A stretch of DNA of 64,000 nucleotides from an uncultured Alistipes sp. (GTDB lineage: Bacteria; Bacteroidota; Bacteroidia; Bacteroidales; Rikenellaceae): NCBI GenBank assembly GCA_944321175.1, contig CALUKI010000021.1, positions 1 through 64,000 on the forward strand. Direction: 5' to 3'. The position numbers were made by a program, and so were the translations under genes. Within the stretch, counting starts at the first letter, position 1. The number at the start of each line of letters is the position of its first letter. Of the stretch, positions 1 to 8,313 are shown in pieces. The notes under the pieces were generated by a model. That model did no database searches, was not told where the DNA came from, and saw only the letters and a list, made by a program, of their open reading frames with translations.

Positions 1-256
1 GAGCCGATAGAAGTATCTTTTTAGGGTGCGTTCGCTGTATCCGCTCTCACTCGCAAGGTCACAAATACGCTGTTTACCGCGAACCCAACGCGCGAACCAT
101 ATAAACTTGTTTTTATCGGAAATCCAGACTCGACGATCCGTAAAATAGCTGCCACAATTCTTACAATAATAGCGGGTGTGTCCGCTACGAGTACCCCATT
201 TTATTGTCTCTAAAAAGCCACAATGAGGACAACGTATTTTTCGTTTTTTTTGACAT
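1..256 (-). CDS. IS transposase, zinc-ribbon N-terminus (partial, frameshifted)
   Basis: The reverse strand encodes the first ~85 residues of a transposase that runs off the window. Visible in order: a zinc ribbon with a CPHC pair and a CKNC pair about 18 residues apart, a YFTDRR segment, then a helix-turn-helix-like stretch ending GYSERTLKRYF. This matches the zinc-binding variant of IS256-like transposases common in Bacteroidetes. The only ATG near the start (254-256) is followed by TCN and a run of eight A residues. With eight, the frame goes wrong; with seven it would read MSKKRKIRC and enter the zinc ribbon directly. So the copy is frameshifted, uses slippage in the A-run, or carries a sequencing error. 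The protein assignment is firm at motif level, the family name less so. Confidence 0.6.
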
Positions 257-257
257 A

Positions 258-301
258 AAAATAGAGATTAGTAGAAACCCATTTCTACTAATCTCTATTT
301 T
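258..301. repeat. Perfect 20-bp inverted repeat next to the transposase start
   Basis: Arms at 258-277 and 282-301 are exact reverse complements around a 4-base loop (278-281). The hairpin ends one base before the transposase start codon on the minus strand. It could mark the end of the insertion sequence, or be a structure that stops transcription or translation arriving from outside the element. Confidence 0.75.
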
Positions 302-405
302 ATCCTTATAACTACCAAATATTATGTCGACTACATTTTATACTACCAACCTTTTTTGGCATCATTACCCTAAAAAGCGATTGAAAAGAGAAACATCCGA
401 ATACG

Positions 406-441
406 AAAAGCGGCCGGAAGTCGATGCTTCCGGCCGCTTTT
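406..441. terminator. Bidirectional rho-independent terminator after yajC
   Basis: Stem arms 406-420 and 427-441 pair perfectly (AAAAGCGGCCGGAAG with its complement) around a 6-base loop, flanked by A on one side and T on the other. It lies 19 bases beyond the yajC stop codon and can end transcription from that operon. Confidence 0.8.
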
Positions 442-459
442 CTTCTTTCCGGCAGGGTT

Positions 460-771
460 TTATTTCTGCAGATCGGTCGTATCGGCTACAACCATGTTCT
501 TATCGACGCGCAACGTCACATTGCCGTCCACCTCGATGAGCAATGTACGCTCCTTGATCTCCTTGACCGTACCATAGATACCTCCGGCCGTGATTATCTT
601 GTCGCCCTTCTTGAGGTTCTCGCGGAACTTCTGCATCTCCTTGCGGCGTTTCGATTCGGGACGCCACATGAAGAGCCACAGCACCACGATCATCAGTGCG
701 ATCATAATATAAAAGCCCCAGGGCGAAGGTTGTTGCGGCTGACCGGCAGCCGCCTGTAACAGGTTCATCAT
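460..771 (-). CDS. yajC: Preprotein translocase subunit YajC
   Basis: 103 residues, normal length for YajC, the small accessory subunit that joins SecDF to the SecYEG channel at the inner membrane. One membrane helix spans about residues 19-38 (FYIMIALMIVVLWLF), followed by the family signature RPESKRRKEMQKF and a small C-terminal beta domain beginning KKGDKIITAGGIYGTV. Two adjacent ATG codons (771 and 768) could start it; the choice changes one residue. It is the last gene of a nusB - DUF1573 - yajC run, but a good promoter inside the end of the DUF1573 gene suggests it is also transcribed alone. A strong terminator follows. Confidence 0.93.
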   Translation of the reverse strand: MMNLLQAAAGQPQQPSPWGFYIMIALMIVVLWLFMWRPESKRRKEMQKFRENLKKGDKIITAGGIYGTVKEIKERTLLIEVDGNVTLRVDKNMVVADTTDLQK

Positions 772-805
772 ACCAATTCCAAATTAAAGATTTCCGTTTG
801 TCTTG

Positions 806-835
806 CAAATATAGCAATTATTTCGGACTTCGCAA
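806..835 (-). promoter_or_regulatory. Bacteroidetes-type promoter for yajC
   Basis: On the minus strand TTG (835-833), a 19-base spacer and TATATTTG (813-806) match the Bacteroidetes -33/-7 pattern. The predicted transcript start is about 30 bases before the yajC start codon. Confidence 0.6.
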
Positions 836-837
836 CA

Positions 838-1281
838 TCACTCCACCTCCGCATCGATATAGAGCCGCAAGGGTCGCGCACCTGACGAAAAATAGAGACG
901 CACCACCTTGAACTGCCAGCCCCGTTGTCCGCTCGTGTCGAATAGAACGGCCATACGCAAGGTGTCGCCCGGCAGAATCGGCCGCGCATCGTATTCCAAC
1001 CGGGTGCAGCCGCAGGTCGTCTCTTCGCGCACGAGGACGATCGGATCGCTTCCGGCATTGCGGATTCCCGTCTCAAGACGGGCCGTCTCGCCGGCATGCA
1101 GCCGGCCGAAACGCAACGTGTCCGTCACATCCCCCTGCAACAATCGCTCCGAAACCGTTATCACCCGACCCGAAAACGCCCGATGACGTTCGGAGCGGTT
1201 CCCGCCGCAGCTCCACAACGAAACAAGGACGCCGCAGCACGCAAACGCCCCTGTCATCCAATATGCGATTCCGTGACGCAT
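838..1281 (-). CDS. DUF1573 domain lipoprotein
   Basis: 147 residues. The N-terminus is a membrane-export signal ending in a possible lipobox (LWSC, Cys about residue 25). The rest is one DUF1573 domain, an immunoglobulin-like beta sandwich typical of Bacteroidetes and Planctomycetes. Its hallmarks are visible: a repeated-strand segment with LRFGRLHAGETARLE, then NAGSDPIVLVREETTCGCT with the conserved TxCGCT motif, and a P-G-D turn before the last strands. The biochemical role of the domain is unknown; it is probably periplasmic or surface scaffolding. It starts 10 bases after nusB ends, so both are very likely one transcript. The nusB - DUF1573 - yajC order recurs in this phylum. Confidence 0.82.
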   Translation of the reverse strand: MRHGIAYWMTGAFACCGVLVSLWSCGGNRSERHRAFSGRVITVSERLLQGDVTDTLRFGRLHAGETARLETGIRNAGSDPIVLVREETTCGCTRLEYDARPILPGDTLRMAVLFDTSGQRGWQFKVVRLYFSSGARPLRLYIDAEVE

Positions 1282-1291
1282 ACCCCCGCTC

Positions 1292-2230
1292 TCAGATCAA
1301 CCCCCTGCCCGTCTTCCGGATCTCGCCCTCATCCGTAAGCGCCGTGACCAATTTGTCCAGCACCCCGTTGATGAAGACGCTGCTGCCCGGGCCGGAATAG
1401 TACTTCGCGATCTCGATGTACTCGTCGAGCGTAACCTTGACCGGAATATCGGGACAGGATGTCAGTTCGGCAACGGCCGTCGCAAGAATCAGGTAATCCA
1501 TGAACGCGATGCGATCGACATCCCAATTGCTCGTAAACCGTTCGATGGCATGCTGCGTCCGATCGTAATTCACGAGCACCTTCTCGAACAGCGTCTTGAC
1601 AAAAGCCAGATCCTCTTCGCTCTTGAACTTCGGCAGCACCTTGACCTCCGCAGAGGCGGCACGCAGATTCGACAACGTGCGCACGACCATCGTCAAGGCA
1701 AAGCCCAGATCGTCATTCCACAAAATCGACTGCTCTTCAAGCACCGACTCCAGTTCCTCGCTGTCCTCCAACTCGTTGCGGTAGAACTGTTCGACAAGCG
1801 CCTTGTCCTCCGAAAACGACCGCGACGGATTCTCCATATATTGGCGAAAGGCATCCGACGCCTGGAAGTGCGTGTACAACGTCTTGATCAGTTCCGGATA
1901 CTGCGACCATCCCAGTTTGTGTGCCGCAAGGTAGCCGTTGATCGTCTCACTCGACGCCAGCAGCGTGATCACCTTGTTTTCGACAAACTTCGTATTGGGA
2001 TTCAGATCCTCGTAGGTCGGCAGTTTCTTGTGCCGTGCCGTTTCAAGCCGCGACTCCGCATAACGGCGCACTTCCACAATCAGCGCCATGAGTTGAAAAT
2101 AGAGATCGTAGGTCTTGTCGATCGATGCCAGCAGCGTCTTCTCCGATGCCAGCATATTGGTCGCGTCCGATTTCAGATGGCCGAACAGCGCTTTGATAAC
2201 CTTGACCCTGAGTAATCTGCGGCTTAACAT
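1292..2230 (-). CDS. nusB: Transcription antitermination factor NusB
   Basis: 312 residues from MLSRRLLRVKVIKALFGHL. This is the long Bacteroidetes form of NusB, which binds boxA RNA with NusE (S10) and prevents early termination in rRNA operons. The all-helical NusB fold sits in the C-terminal half, with the characteristic NWDVDRIAFMDYLILATAVAEL segment and VTLDEYIEIAKYYSGPGSSVFINGVLDKL near the end. A longer reading from 2281 is open but crosses the predicted promoter at 2266-2295, so the start at 2230 is preferred. First gene of the nusB - DUF1573 - yajC unit, divergent from the flavoprotein gene at 2408. Confidence 0.93.
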   Translation of the reverse strand: MLSRRLLRVKVIKALFGHLKSDATNMLASEKTLLASIDKTYDLYFQLMALIVEVRRYAESRLETARHKKLPTYEDLNPNTKFVENKVITLLASSETINGYLAAHKLGWSQYPELIKTLYTHFQASDAFRQYMENPSRSFSEDKALVEQFYRNELEDSEELESVLEEQSILWNDDLGFALTMVVRTLSNLRAASAEVKVLPKFKSEEDLAFVKTLFEKVLVNYDRTQHAIERFTSNWDVDRIAFMDYLILATAVAELTSCPDIPVKVTLDEYIEIAKYYSGPGSSVFINGVLDKLVTALTDEGEIRKTGRGLI

Positions 2231-2265
2231 ATTTCCGAGAACTTTTGCGTAGCAATTTGACGCGG

Positions 2266-2295
2266 CAAAGATAGAAAACAATTTAGAAACGGCAA
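2266..2295 (-). promoter_or_regulatory. Promoter for nusB
   Basis: Minus strand: TTG (2295-2293), 19-base spacer, TATCTTTG (2273-2266). It lies 35 bases before the nusB ATG and sets the start-codon choice there. Confidence 0.65.
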
Positions 2296-2353
2296 TGCTC
2301 TCGAACGGAAATATTTTCAGGGCAAACCCGCACGAATGAATCCGTCACGGGGA

Positions 2354-2385
2354 TTTGAATATTCCGCAAAAAGCGACTATCTTTG
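2354..2385 (+). promoter_or_regulatory. Promoter for the BaiN-like operon
   Basis: TTTG (2354-2357), 20-base spacer, TATCTTTG (2378-2385). Any transcript would begin near 2392, downstream of the most upstream in-frame ATG (2336). This argues that translation starts at the GTG at 2408. Confidence 0.65.
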
Positions 2386-2407
2386 TTTTCCCATAAACCG
2401 ATATTCC

Positions 2408-3670
2408 GTGTACGATACAGATTCATACGACGTAATAGTCATAGGTGCCGGCGCCGCAGGCATGATGGCCGCAGGAACGGCCGCCCGAAACGGGAAAAAA
2501 GTCCTCGTCATCGAGAAGATGGAGAAAGCCGGCCGCAAGATCCGTATTACCGGAAAGGGCCGCTGCAACCTTACCAACGCCCGCCCGCCCGAAGAATTCG
2601 CCTCACAAGTACGCACCAATGCCGAATTCTTCGCAACAGCATTCGCGGAATTCAACAACCGTGCGACCATCCGCTTTTTCGAACGACAGGGCGTGAAACT
2701 CGACGTCGAACGCGGCGACCGCGTCTTCCCCCGCAGCGGCAAGGCTTGGGATGTCGCCAACGCGCTTGAAGCATGGTGTCTCGACAACAGCGTGGAATTC
2801 CGGTTCAATACCCGCGTAACAGGCTTGCTTACGCTGGGGAACAAGATCTTCGGCGTGCGCTACATGAACCGTCGGGGCTTCGAACGTAAGGAGGAGGCCC
2901 GGCAGGTCATCATCGCAACCGGCGGCGTCTCCTACCCCGCTACCGGCTCCACCGGCGACGGATACACCTTTGCGGCCGATCTCGGACATACCATCGAGCC
3001 GCTGCGGCCGTCGCTCACACCGCTCATATCCCCCCACCCGCAGCTGCGCGACCTGCACGGGCTGCTTCTGCGCAATGTCCGGGCGACGCTCTTCATCGAC
3101 AATGAACCCGTACGCGAAGAGTTCGGCGAAATCGGTTTCTCGGAACGCGGAATCGAGGGAGCCATTGCGCTGCGGATGAGCCGCGACGCCGTCGATGCAC
3201 TGATCGACGAGCGCCGCGTGAAGATCGTCCTCGACCTGAAACCCGCCCTCACCCCCGAAATCCTCCGCGAACGGATCCACCGCGAGATCGCCGGGATGCC
3301 CGAAGAGGAGTTCTTCGCGGAACTGATGCGCAAGCTGGTGCCCAAACCGATGGTCATGCCGCTCTGCAGGGAACTGGACATCCAGTCGAAAACCTACCTC
3401 AAAAAGATCGACGACCGGCTCATCGGCCGGCTCATCACCGTACTCAAGGGATTTGTTCTCCCTGTCACGGACTATGCTCCGTTCGAATATGCCGTCGTTA
3501 CGGCCGGCGGCGTGTGCTGCGACGAGATCAACCGCCACACGATGGAGTCGTTGAAGATCAAAGGGCTCTATTTCGCCGGCGAAGTGCTCGATCTGGATGC
3601 CAATACGGGCGGTTACAATCTTCAGATCGCCTTCTCGACCGGACGGTTGGCCGGAATGCTCAAACAATGA
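2408..3670 (+). CDS. BaiN/HI0933-family NAD(P)/FAD-dependent oxidoreductase
   Basis: 420 residues from GTG 2408, normal for the family. The N-terminus holds the dinucleotide-binding motif GAGAAGMMAAGTAARNG, followed by EKMEKAGRKIRITGKGRCNLTN, the diagnostic HI0933/BaiN sequence contacting FAD. Later come the ATGGVSYPATGSTGDGY motif and the C-terminal VTAGGV and LYFAGEVLDLDANTGGYNLQIAFSTG segment that closes over the flavin. Family members include the bile-acid-modifying BaiN, but most have no known substrate. Upstream ATG codons are rejected because the promoter lies between them and the conserved region. The stop codon overlaps the next start (ATGA), giving translational coupling with the gene at 3667. 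Confidence 0.9.
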   Translation: MYDTDSYDVIVIGAGAAGMMAAGTAARNGKKVLVIEKMEKAGRKIRITGKGRCNLTNARPPEEFASQVRTNAEFFATAFAEFNNRATIRFFERQGVKLDVERGDRVFPRSGKAWDVANALEAWCLDNSVEFRFNTRVTGLLTLGNKIFGVRYMNRRGFERKEEARQVIIATGGVSYPATGSTGDGYTFAADLGHTIEPLRPSLTPLISPHPQLRDLHGLLLRNVRATLFIDNEPVREEFGEIGFSERGIEGAIALRMSRDAVDALIDERRVKIVLDLKPALTPEILRERIHREIAGMPEEEFFAELMRKLVPKPMVMPLCRELDIQSKTYLKKIDDRLIGRLITVLKGFVLPVTDYAPFEYAVVTAGGVCCDEINRHTMESLKIKGLYFAGEVLDLDANTGGYNLQIAFSTGRLAGMLKQ

Positions 3671-4179
3671 AACTGCCGAAACAATATCGTCCATGGCACC
3701 GCCGTGACGTCGAACGGCTCCGCAGCCGCATCGCCCGCGCCCGCTACTTCCGGGGGCACGGAGTACACTCTCCGTTCGTCTATGCCATTGTCCGCCAGGT
3801 CTTCATGCGACACACACTCATCGGCGACGATCATGCGCTCTACGACACGCTGCGCAAATGCGACGTCAATGAACGGCGGGCCATTCAACTGCAAAATCTC
3901 TATACCCACTGCAACGGCAAAAGTTTTGGTCTGAACCGTGCAACGGAGATCGACATGGGCATAGTGACACCCGAAGCCTCCTCCGGAGAAGTGGCAAAGC
4001 TGGCTGCGGAGGCCCAAGCCTGCGGCACCACCCTCTGCATACTGAACCCCTATGCCGACAAGGAACGCAGGGAATGCTGCCAACAGCTGATTGTCGCACA
4101 TCCATCGACGTCGATCGACAACAGGGCCTATCTGCTGCTGTTCAACGGAGAACTGCCAAAACAACATTTCAAGTTATGA
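3667..4179 (+). CDS. Shortened methyltransferase-like protein
   Basis: 170 residues. The N-terminus has RYFRGHGVHSPFVYAIVRQVF, close to the HGxHSPFV signature at the start of a family of Bacteroidetes class I SAM-dependent methyltransferases, and the C-terminus ends LLLFNGELPKQHFKL, like the end of the same family. The middle is short: the glycine-rich SAM-binding loop expected after the RRAIQLQNLY helix is absent, and the protein is well below the roughly 240-260 residues I would expect. It may be a catalytically dead derivative or a different protein sharing the end segments. It is coupled at both ends by ATGA overlaps to the flavoprotein and the cobalamin adenosyltransferase, so it is clearly translated as part of that operon. 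Confidence 0.7.
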   Translation: MKLPKQYRPWHRRDVERLRSRIARARYFRGHGVHSPFVYAIVRQVFMRHTLIGDDHALYDTLRKCDVNERRAIQLQNLYTHCNGKSFGLNRATEIDMGIVTPEASSGEVAKLAAEAQACGTTLCILNPYADKERRECCQQLIVAHPSTSIDNRAYLLLFNGELPKQHFKL

Positions 4180-4733
4180 CAAAGATCTACACAAGAACCG
4201 GCGACATGGGCACTACATCGCTCGTCGGCGGCGAGCGGGTATCGAAAACCGACGAACGTGTCGAAGCATACGGCACGGTCGATGAATTGGGGAGTTTCGT
4301 CGCCTATCTGAGCGACCATCTGCGCGGCGACGGCTCCGTTTGCGAATACCTCGACGACCTGACCCGCATCGGATCGCGGCTGATGAGTGTCGCGGCACTG
4401 CTGGCTGTCGGCCGCGGCGGCGAGGGAAAATTGCCCGATATTCCATCCGAAGCAGTTGCCGGTCTTGAGCAGCGGATCGACCAGTTGCAGGAGCGGGTGC
4501 CGCCCATCACGAAATTTACGATACCGGGAGGCCACCGGATCGTATCGCTGTGCCACGTCTGCCGGACGATCTGCCGGCGTGCCGAACGTGCGAGTCTGCG
4601 TGCCGCAGCACTCCATGCGACCGTCAGTGCCAACACATTGGCCTACCTCAACCGGCTGTCGGATTATTTCTACCTCCTGGGACGGGTACTGACAGAACAC
4701 TACCATGTCGAAGAGACGCTATGGCAACCCTGA
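4176..4733 (+). CDS. Cob(I)yrinic acid a,c-diamide adenosyltransferase, PduO type
   Basis: 185 residues. The enzyme transfers the 5'-deoxyadenosyl group of ATP to cob(I)alamin to give the active coenzyme B12. The N-terminal ATP-binding signature is clear (KIYTRTGDMGTTSLVGGERVSK, then VEAYGTVDELGSFVA). The conserved helix RRAERASLRA and the C-terminal NRLSDYFYLLGR segment complete the five-helix PduO fold at its usual length. The start at 4176 overlaps the preceding stop as ATGA, which rules out the longer upstream reading from 4074. No B12 synthesis or B12-dependent gene lies nearby, so it probably serves cell-wide cofactor salvage. Confidence 0.93.
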   Translation: MTKIYTRTGDMGTTSLVGGERVSKTDERVEAYGTVDELGSFVAYLSDHLRGDGSVCEYLDDLTRIGSRLMSVAALLAVGRGGEGKLPDIPSEAVAGLEQRIDQLQERVPPITKFTIPGGHRIVSLCHVCRTICRRAERASLRAAALHATVSANTLAYLNRLSDYFYLLGRVLTEHYHVEETLWQP

Positions 4734-4837
4734 AAAGGCTTTCCAAGAGAGGCCTGAATCGGATGCATATAATCCACTATAAATCAACGGATTAAAACAT
4801 TTCATCCAGTACAGGGCGAAGTTTTTCAATAATTTTA

Positions 4838-4867
4838 TTTGCACATGTATATTTTTTTATATTTTTG
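4838..4867 (+). promoter_or_regulatory. Promoter for the DUF2795 gene
   Basis: TTTG (4838-4841), 18-base spacer, TATTTTTG (4860-4867), in an AT-rich stretch 68 bases before the start codon. Confidence 0.6.
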
Positions 4868-4934
4868 CAACTTCGGAAGCAAGGGATATTATTGGGAAGA
4901 TTCACTAACGACGAACTAATAAACTTTATACATT

Positions 4935-5156
4935 ATGTACTGGACACTTGAACTCGCATCGAAACTGGAAGATGCGCCTTGGCCTGCAACCAAAGAGGAG
5001 TTGATCGACTATGCAGTTCGTTCAGGAGCACCGTTGGAAGTTCTGGAGAATCTGCAAGAGATAGAGGATGAGGGTGAGATTTACGAATCGATCGAAGATA
5101 TTTGGCCCGACTACCCCTCTAAAGACGATTTCTTCTTCAACGAGGAAGAATATTAG
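4935..5156 (+). CDS. DUF2795 domain-containing small acidic protein
   Basis: 73 residues, strongly acidic, almost entirely a DUF2795 domain (MYWTLELASKLEDAPWPATKEELIDYAVRSGAP onward). This exact short, highly conserved form is widespread in Bacteroidales; the domain resembles small helical nucleic-acid-associated folds but its function is not known. The gene has its own promoter and terminator, so it is monocistronic, as expected for an abundant small protein. Confidence 0.9.
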   Translation: MYWTLELASKLEDAPWPATKEELIDYAVRSGAPLEVLENLQEIEDEGEIYESIEDIWPDYPSKDDFFFNEEEY

Positions 5157-5182
5157 TGCATTTTTTAGCACGGAATTAACTA

Positions 5183-5222
5183 TTAAATCCCTGTCAATCA
5201 ATTAGATTGGCGGGGATTTAAT
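5183..5222 (+). terminator. Terminator after the DUF2795 gene
   Basis: An interrupted stem pairs TTAAATCCCTGTCAATC (from 5183) with its near complement ending at 5222, around a short AATTA loop, 27 bases after the stop codon. Confidence 0.7.
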
Positions 5223-5438
5223 TTGTTTGGACGACGGTGTTTGACCGCCTCAAATGGCGCGGTTTGTTTGGATAAAATATAGTTTTTATACTGAGTTTTT
5301 CTATTTTCTTGTTTCTTGGAAATCTAACATATTTTTATAACTTGTCAACACCTATGTATAAGCATCACCGTTTAAATTTTAATTATAGAAAAATTGACCT
5401 ATATTTCAGTCAAAATAGACCCCAAAAAAACAATCTCA

Positions 5439-5820
5439 ATGAAAAAAATTTTATTTTAATCACAGCTATTATCGCTGCAATAACAATGCCCGGCATCTCG
5501 TATCATGCGCAGAACACAGTCATCATCCGGCAGAACACAAACCGACCCACACAAGAAAAGTAATCGAAAAGGCAGATGTTCCTGTTCCCGTAGAAAAGAA
5601 CACCGTGCCCGCTGAACCGGTCCTACTATATGGGTATCTGCTTGTCTATCCAGTTGATTTAGGAAAATTCCGGAATTATCCTGCAGATGTTATCTCAAAC
5701 ATAAATGCAGCAGGAGCTTTTGGAAGAGATAATACGTCAACGCGCATTTTTCTTGGAGGTGCATGCTCTTGGAAAACCGGCACAGTATTATATTGCCTTA
5801 TTCCACATTATTTACAATAA
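5439..5820 (+). pseudogene. Decayed exported-protein gene
   Basis: An ATG at 5439 opens MKKILF and stops at once. Shifting by one base at its run of seven A residues gives MKKNFILITAIIAAITMPG, a good signal peptide, which continues to about 5545. A second shift there leads into a frame reading KADVPVPVEKNTVPAEPV, LLVYPVDLGKFRNYPADVI and NINAAGAFGRDN. The last segment resembles a conserved block of exported Bacteroides proteins that goes on with NWRIPTPDEL, but here that continuation is lost. At least two frameshifts plus loss of the end indicate a pseudogene; sequencing errors at homopolymers are the alternative for the first shift. Confidence 0.45.
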
Positions 5821-6413
5821 AATATTTTGTCTTTTCAAAATATACTACTATTTTTGTATCGGTATGGTCCTGAACACCGGTTCAGGAGCTCTTTGAAACA
5901 TTGGCTGTTGAATAAACGAACGATTCGGCCTGAACGTCGAATCGGCCTCTCCCCTACGGACAAATGACATTTGAATAAAGAGAGACAACGGTTCCTTTCC
6001 CATCCAAGATCCCTGCCCCCCGTATCGAATGCCCGATGCAAGTCCATTCCCAGCCGGAATTGACATGCATTGCAAACTGTTCGGACAACACGAATCGAAA
6101 AGGCTGCCATGATTATGTCATCGCGGCCCGTATTTGCAAATTACACCTTACACCGGCATTTGTTTCATAAGACCTCTCCGGAAGGAGAGTATCGGAACAA
6201 ATCCGGATCACCGCACTCATCCAAAATCGACCGACAGGCAGAAAAAGGATCCGAAACCGCTGAAAAACATTCGCTGCAACTCCATTACTTTGGAGTTGCG
6301 CCGTGTGAAAAGGCAACGAGATGAAAAGAGGTCTCCGCATCCGTTGCCATGTCTCAATCCCGAAAACCCTATCTGTACATAGGTATTATCAACCCCTAAA
6401 AACACTATCCATT
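5821..6413. other. Intergenic stretch without a supported gene
   Basis: About 590 bases with only short unsupported ORFs. Two hairpins are visible: a TCCTGAAC/GTTCAGGA pair near 5867-5888, which may end transcription of the decayed gene, and GCAACTCCA (6276-6284) pairing with TGGAGTTGC (6291-6299). No convincing promoter consensus was found for the lipoprotein gene at 6414. Confidence 0.5.
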
Positions 6414-8291
6414 ATGCAAACTTTTACATCGAACTCCCGGTTGGGAAGAGGGTTCTCAACGGGTATGAAGGCGCTGGCTCTCTCAGCCGCCCTGATCGTC
6501 AGCGGATGCGCCAAAGAGGATCTTCCGGAACTGCGGGAAACGCCGGATGCCGAACAAGGCGGGACAGAACTGGTCGCCGCGCTGAACGCCAACGGGAACG
6601 TCAGCCTGTACCTGCCGGACATGTATCCGGCCCCGCTGACGGAAATCCCCGCCGTCAAGCTTAACGGCAGCGCCGAACAGATGCTCGGCGCCGTCGAAGT
6701 AGCGTTGAAAAACGTCGATCCCGATGCGGCTGCCATCACATTCATTGTCGATGCTCAGGTAAACGGCGCCATCGAGCTCGATCCCGACAACCGGTACAAA
6801 GTCGTCGGAGCGTCCAGAATCGGGAACGGCATAACCGCAAAAATCGACAGTTCCTGCATCGACGGCGATACCGGACGGTTCCTCATACCGCTGCCGGCCG
6901 GAGAATACCGGGGATACAGTCTCTACGTCGAAAATAGCGAAGGGACCATCCTGTTCGGCAAAAGCGAAGAGGAGAACCATACGCTGGACATCGTCGCCGG
7001 GGAGAAAACACGCATCGAGGCTGTGCAGATGTGTTCCGATACAAGGACGACCTCGACGACAGCCACGACCCGCCCCTGGGAGAAAAACTTCTATACGGGC
7101 GGCAGTACGACAACCCGCAACAATATGACATTCTACTCCCTGCAGGACAACCGCTATTCAAAAGGGCAGTTCCTCGGCTACACAACCATCAACGGACAAA
7201 AGCACAGCGACCTTATGCAGAGTTTTCAGGTTCTGGCCAAAAGTACGCATGAAGGAGCCATCGTCTATTGCCATACGAAGAAGGTCAAAAGCGCCGACGG
7301 AACGGTACGCCGCCGCAATCTTCGTGTAGTGCAGTGTCTGCCCAAACAGGCGGAGGTCGCAGCGGCGCAGGAAAAGCAGTTCAATGCAATGGAACTCGAC
7401 TGGTTCGGACACGGATGCAACATCAGCGTGGAAGAGGTCGGGCACACAGAATACATCTGGATCGGCTGCCACGGCCGCGAAAACACCAACAAGGAGCCGT
7501 CGGAATGCATCTCCAGCCAGACCTTTGCGCGATTCAAGTTCACCGGTTCGGGCGGAGGCGGCAATGCCGTTCCGGTCGTATATCGCACGGACATCACCGA
7601 CCTGTACATGTACAAGGTGAATACCGATCCGACAAAATCCGTATCCTATTACGATGTCGGTTCGACCGTATATCAATCGACCAAAGGGACTGCCGACTAC
7701 CCGGACATCTTCGCCATCGAGCACCGTGACAACGGCCGCAGATGGTTCAAGATATACAGGCTCTCCGACGTAAAGGCTGCGCCGAAAGAGTATGCGCGGA
7801 TCAAGAATGCCACGAACAACAACACGACGCAGATCTATGCACGGAACATTGCAAGATGCACCCCCATCGCCAGCTGTGAAATAGACGACTCGGCGCTTGC
7901 CTTCAATGCAAACCCCTCATCGCCGCTGGCCTTCCAGGGATTCGACGTGGCACAGGTGGGGAAAAACAAATACAGAGTCTATGTCCTCTACGGCGAAGGT
8001 TCGACGACACAGGCACACACGACGGTTTATATTGCGACAAAGGAGATCATCAACGGCGTGCAGCAGAACTTCGAATACAGTCTTGTGAAAGCCTTCGACA
8101 ACGACGGAGCGCAACTCCGCAATGCCGGATATAATACGCAAAAGGTCAATAACGCCTACTATTTTGAACCGGAAGGGATCAAGGTGGCCCGTGAAGAAGA
8201 GCACCAGGGGCTGAAGGTCTATATCGGATTTGCATCCAAAGGCAGCGACGGGCTTTGGAGAGCGAATATCTGCAAATTCTCACGCTATTGA
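6414..8291 (+). CDS. Large lipoprotein, helveticin-J-like C-terminal region
   Basis: 625 residues from MQTFTSNSRLGRG. A signal peptide ends in the lipobox ALIVSGC (Cys at about residue 32). Residues ~40-215 form a domain of uncertain type; residues ~230-620 align by eye with the lipoprotein at 12153-13523. Shared landmarks are YSKGQ, MQSF, YIWIG with a nearby Cys/His or Ser/Tyr, KIYRLSDVKA versus VYRLSEVRA, EPEGIKV versus EPESLKL, and YIGFASKGSDG versus YLGFASKSSDD. This layout resembles proteins annotated as helveticin J family class III bacteriocins, likely a beta-propeller-type fold, but a bacteriocin role in a Gram-negative lipoprotein is unproven. Surface binding of a polymer is an equally good guess. 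A strong inverted repeat follows the stop. Confidence 0.75.
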   Translation: MQTFTSNSRLGRGFSTGMKALALSAALIVSGCAKEDLPELRETPDAEQGGTELVAALNANGNVSLYLPDMYPAPLTEIPAVKLNGSAEQMLGAVEVALKNVDPDAAAITFIVDAQVNGAIELDPDNRYKVVGASRIGNGITAKIDSSCIDGDTGRFLIPLPAGEYRGYSLYVENSEGTILFGKSEEENHTLDIVAGEKTRIEAVQMCSDTRTTSTTATTRPWEKNFYTGGSTTTRNNMTFYSLQDNRYSKGQFLGYTTINGQKHSDLMQSFQVLAKSTHEGAIVYCHTKKVKSADGTVRRRNLRVVQCLPKQAEVAAAQEKQFNAMELDWFGHGCNISVEEVGHTEYIWIGCHGRENTNKEPSECISSQTFARFKFTGSGGGGNAVPVVYRTDITDLYMYKVNTDPTKSVSYYDVGSTVYQSTKGTADYPDIFAIEHRDNGRRWFKIYRLSDVKAAPKEYARIKNATNNNTTQIYARNIARCTPIASCEIDDSALAFNANPSSPLAFQGFDVAQVGKNKYRVYVLYGEGSTTQAHTTVYIATKEIINGVQQNFEYSLVKAFDNDGAQLRNAGYNTQKVNNAYYFEPEGIKVAREEEHQGLKVYIGFASKGSDGLWRANICKFSRY

Positions 8292-8313
8292 TCCGCCATG
8301 GCGGACAACGTGT

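Noticed and set aside
4074..4175. Upstream extension of the cobalamin adenosyltransferase
   Set aside because: The family signature begins right at MTKIYTRTGD, and the ATGA overlap fixes the start at 4176.
6276..6299. TTACTTTG inside a hairpin as a promoter for the 6414 lipoprotein
   Set aside because: The second base does not fit TAnnTTTG and no TTG lies at the right distance; more likely a chance or hairpin feature.
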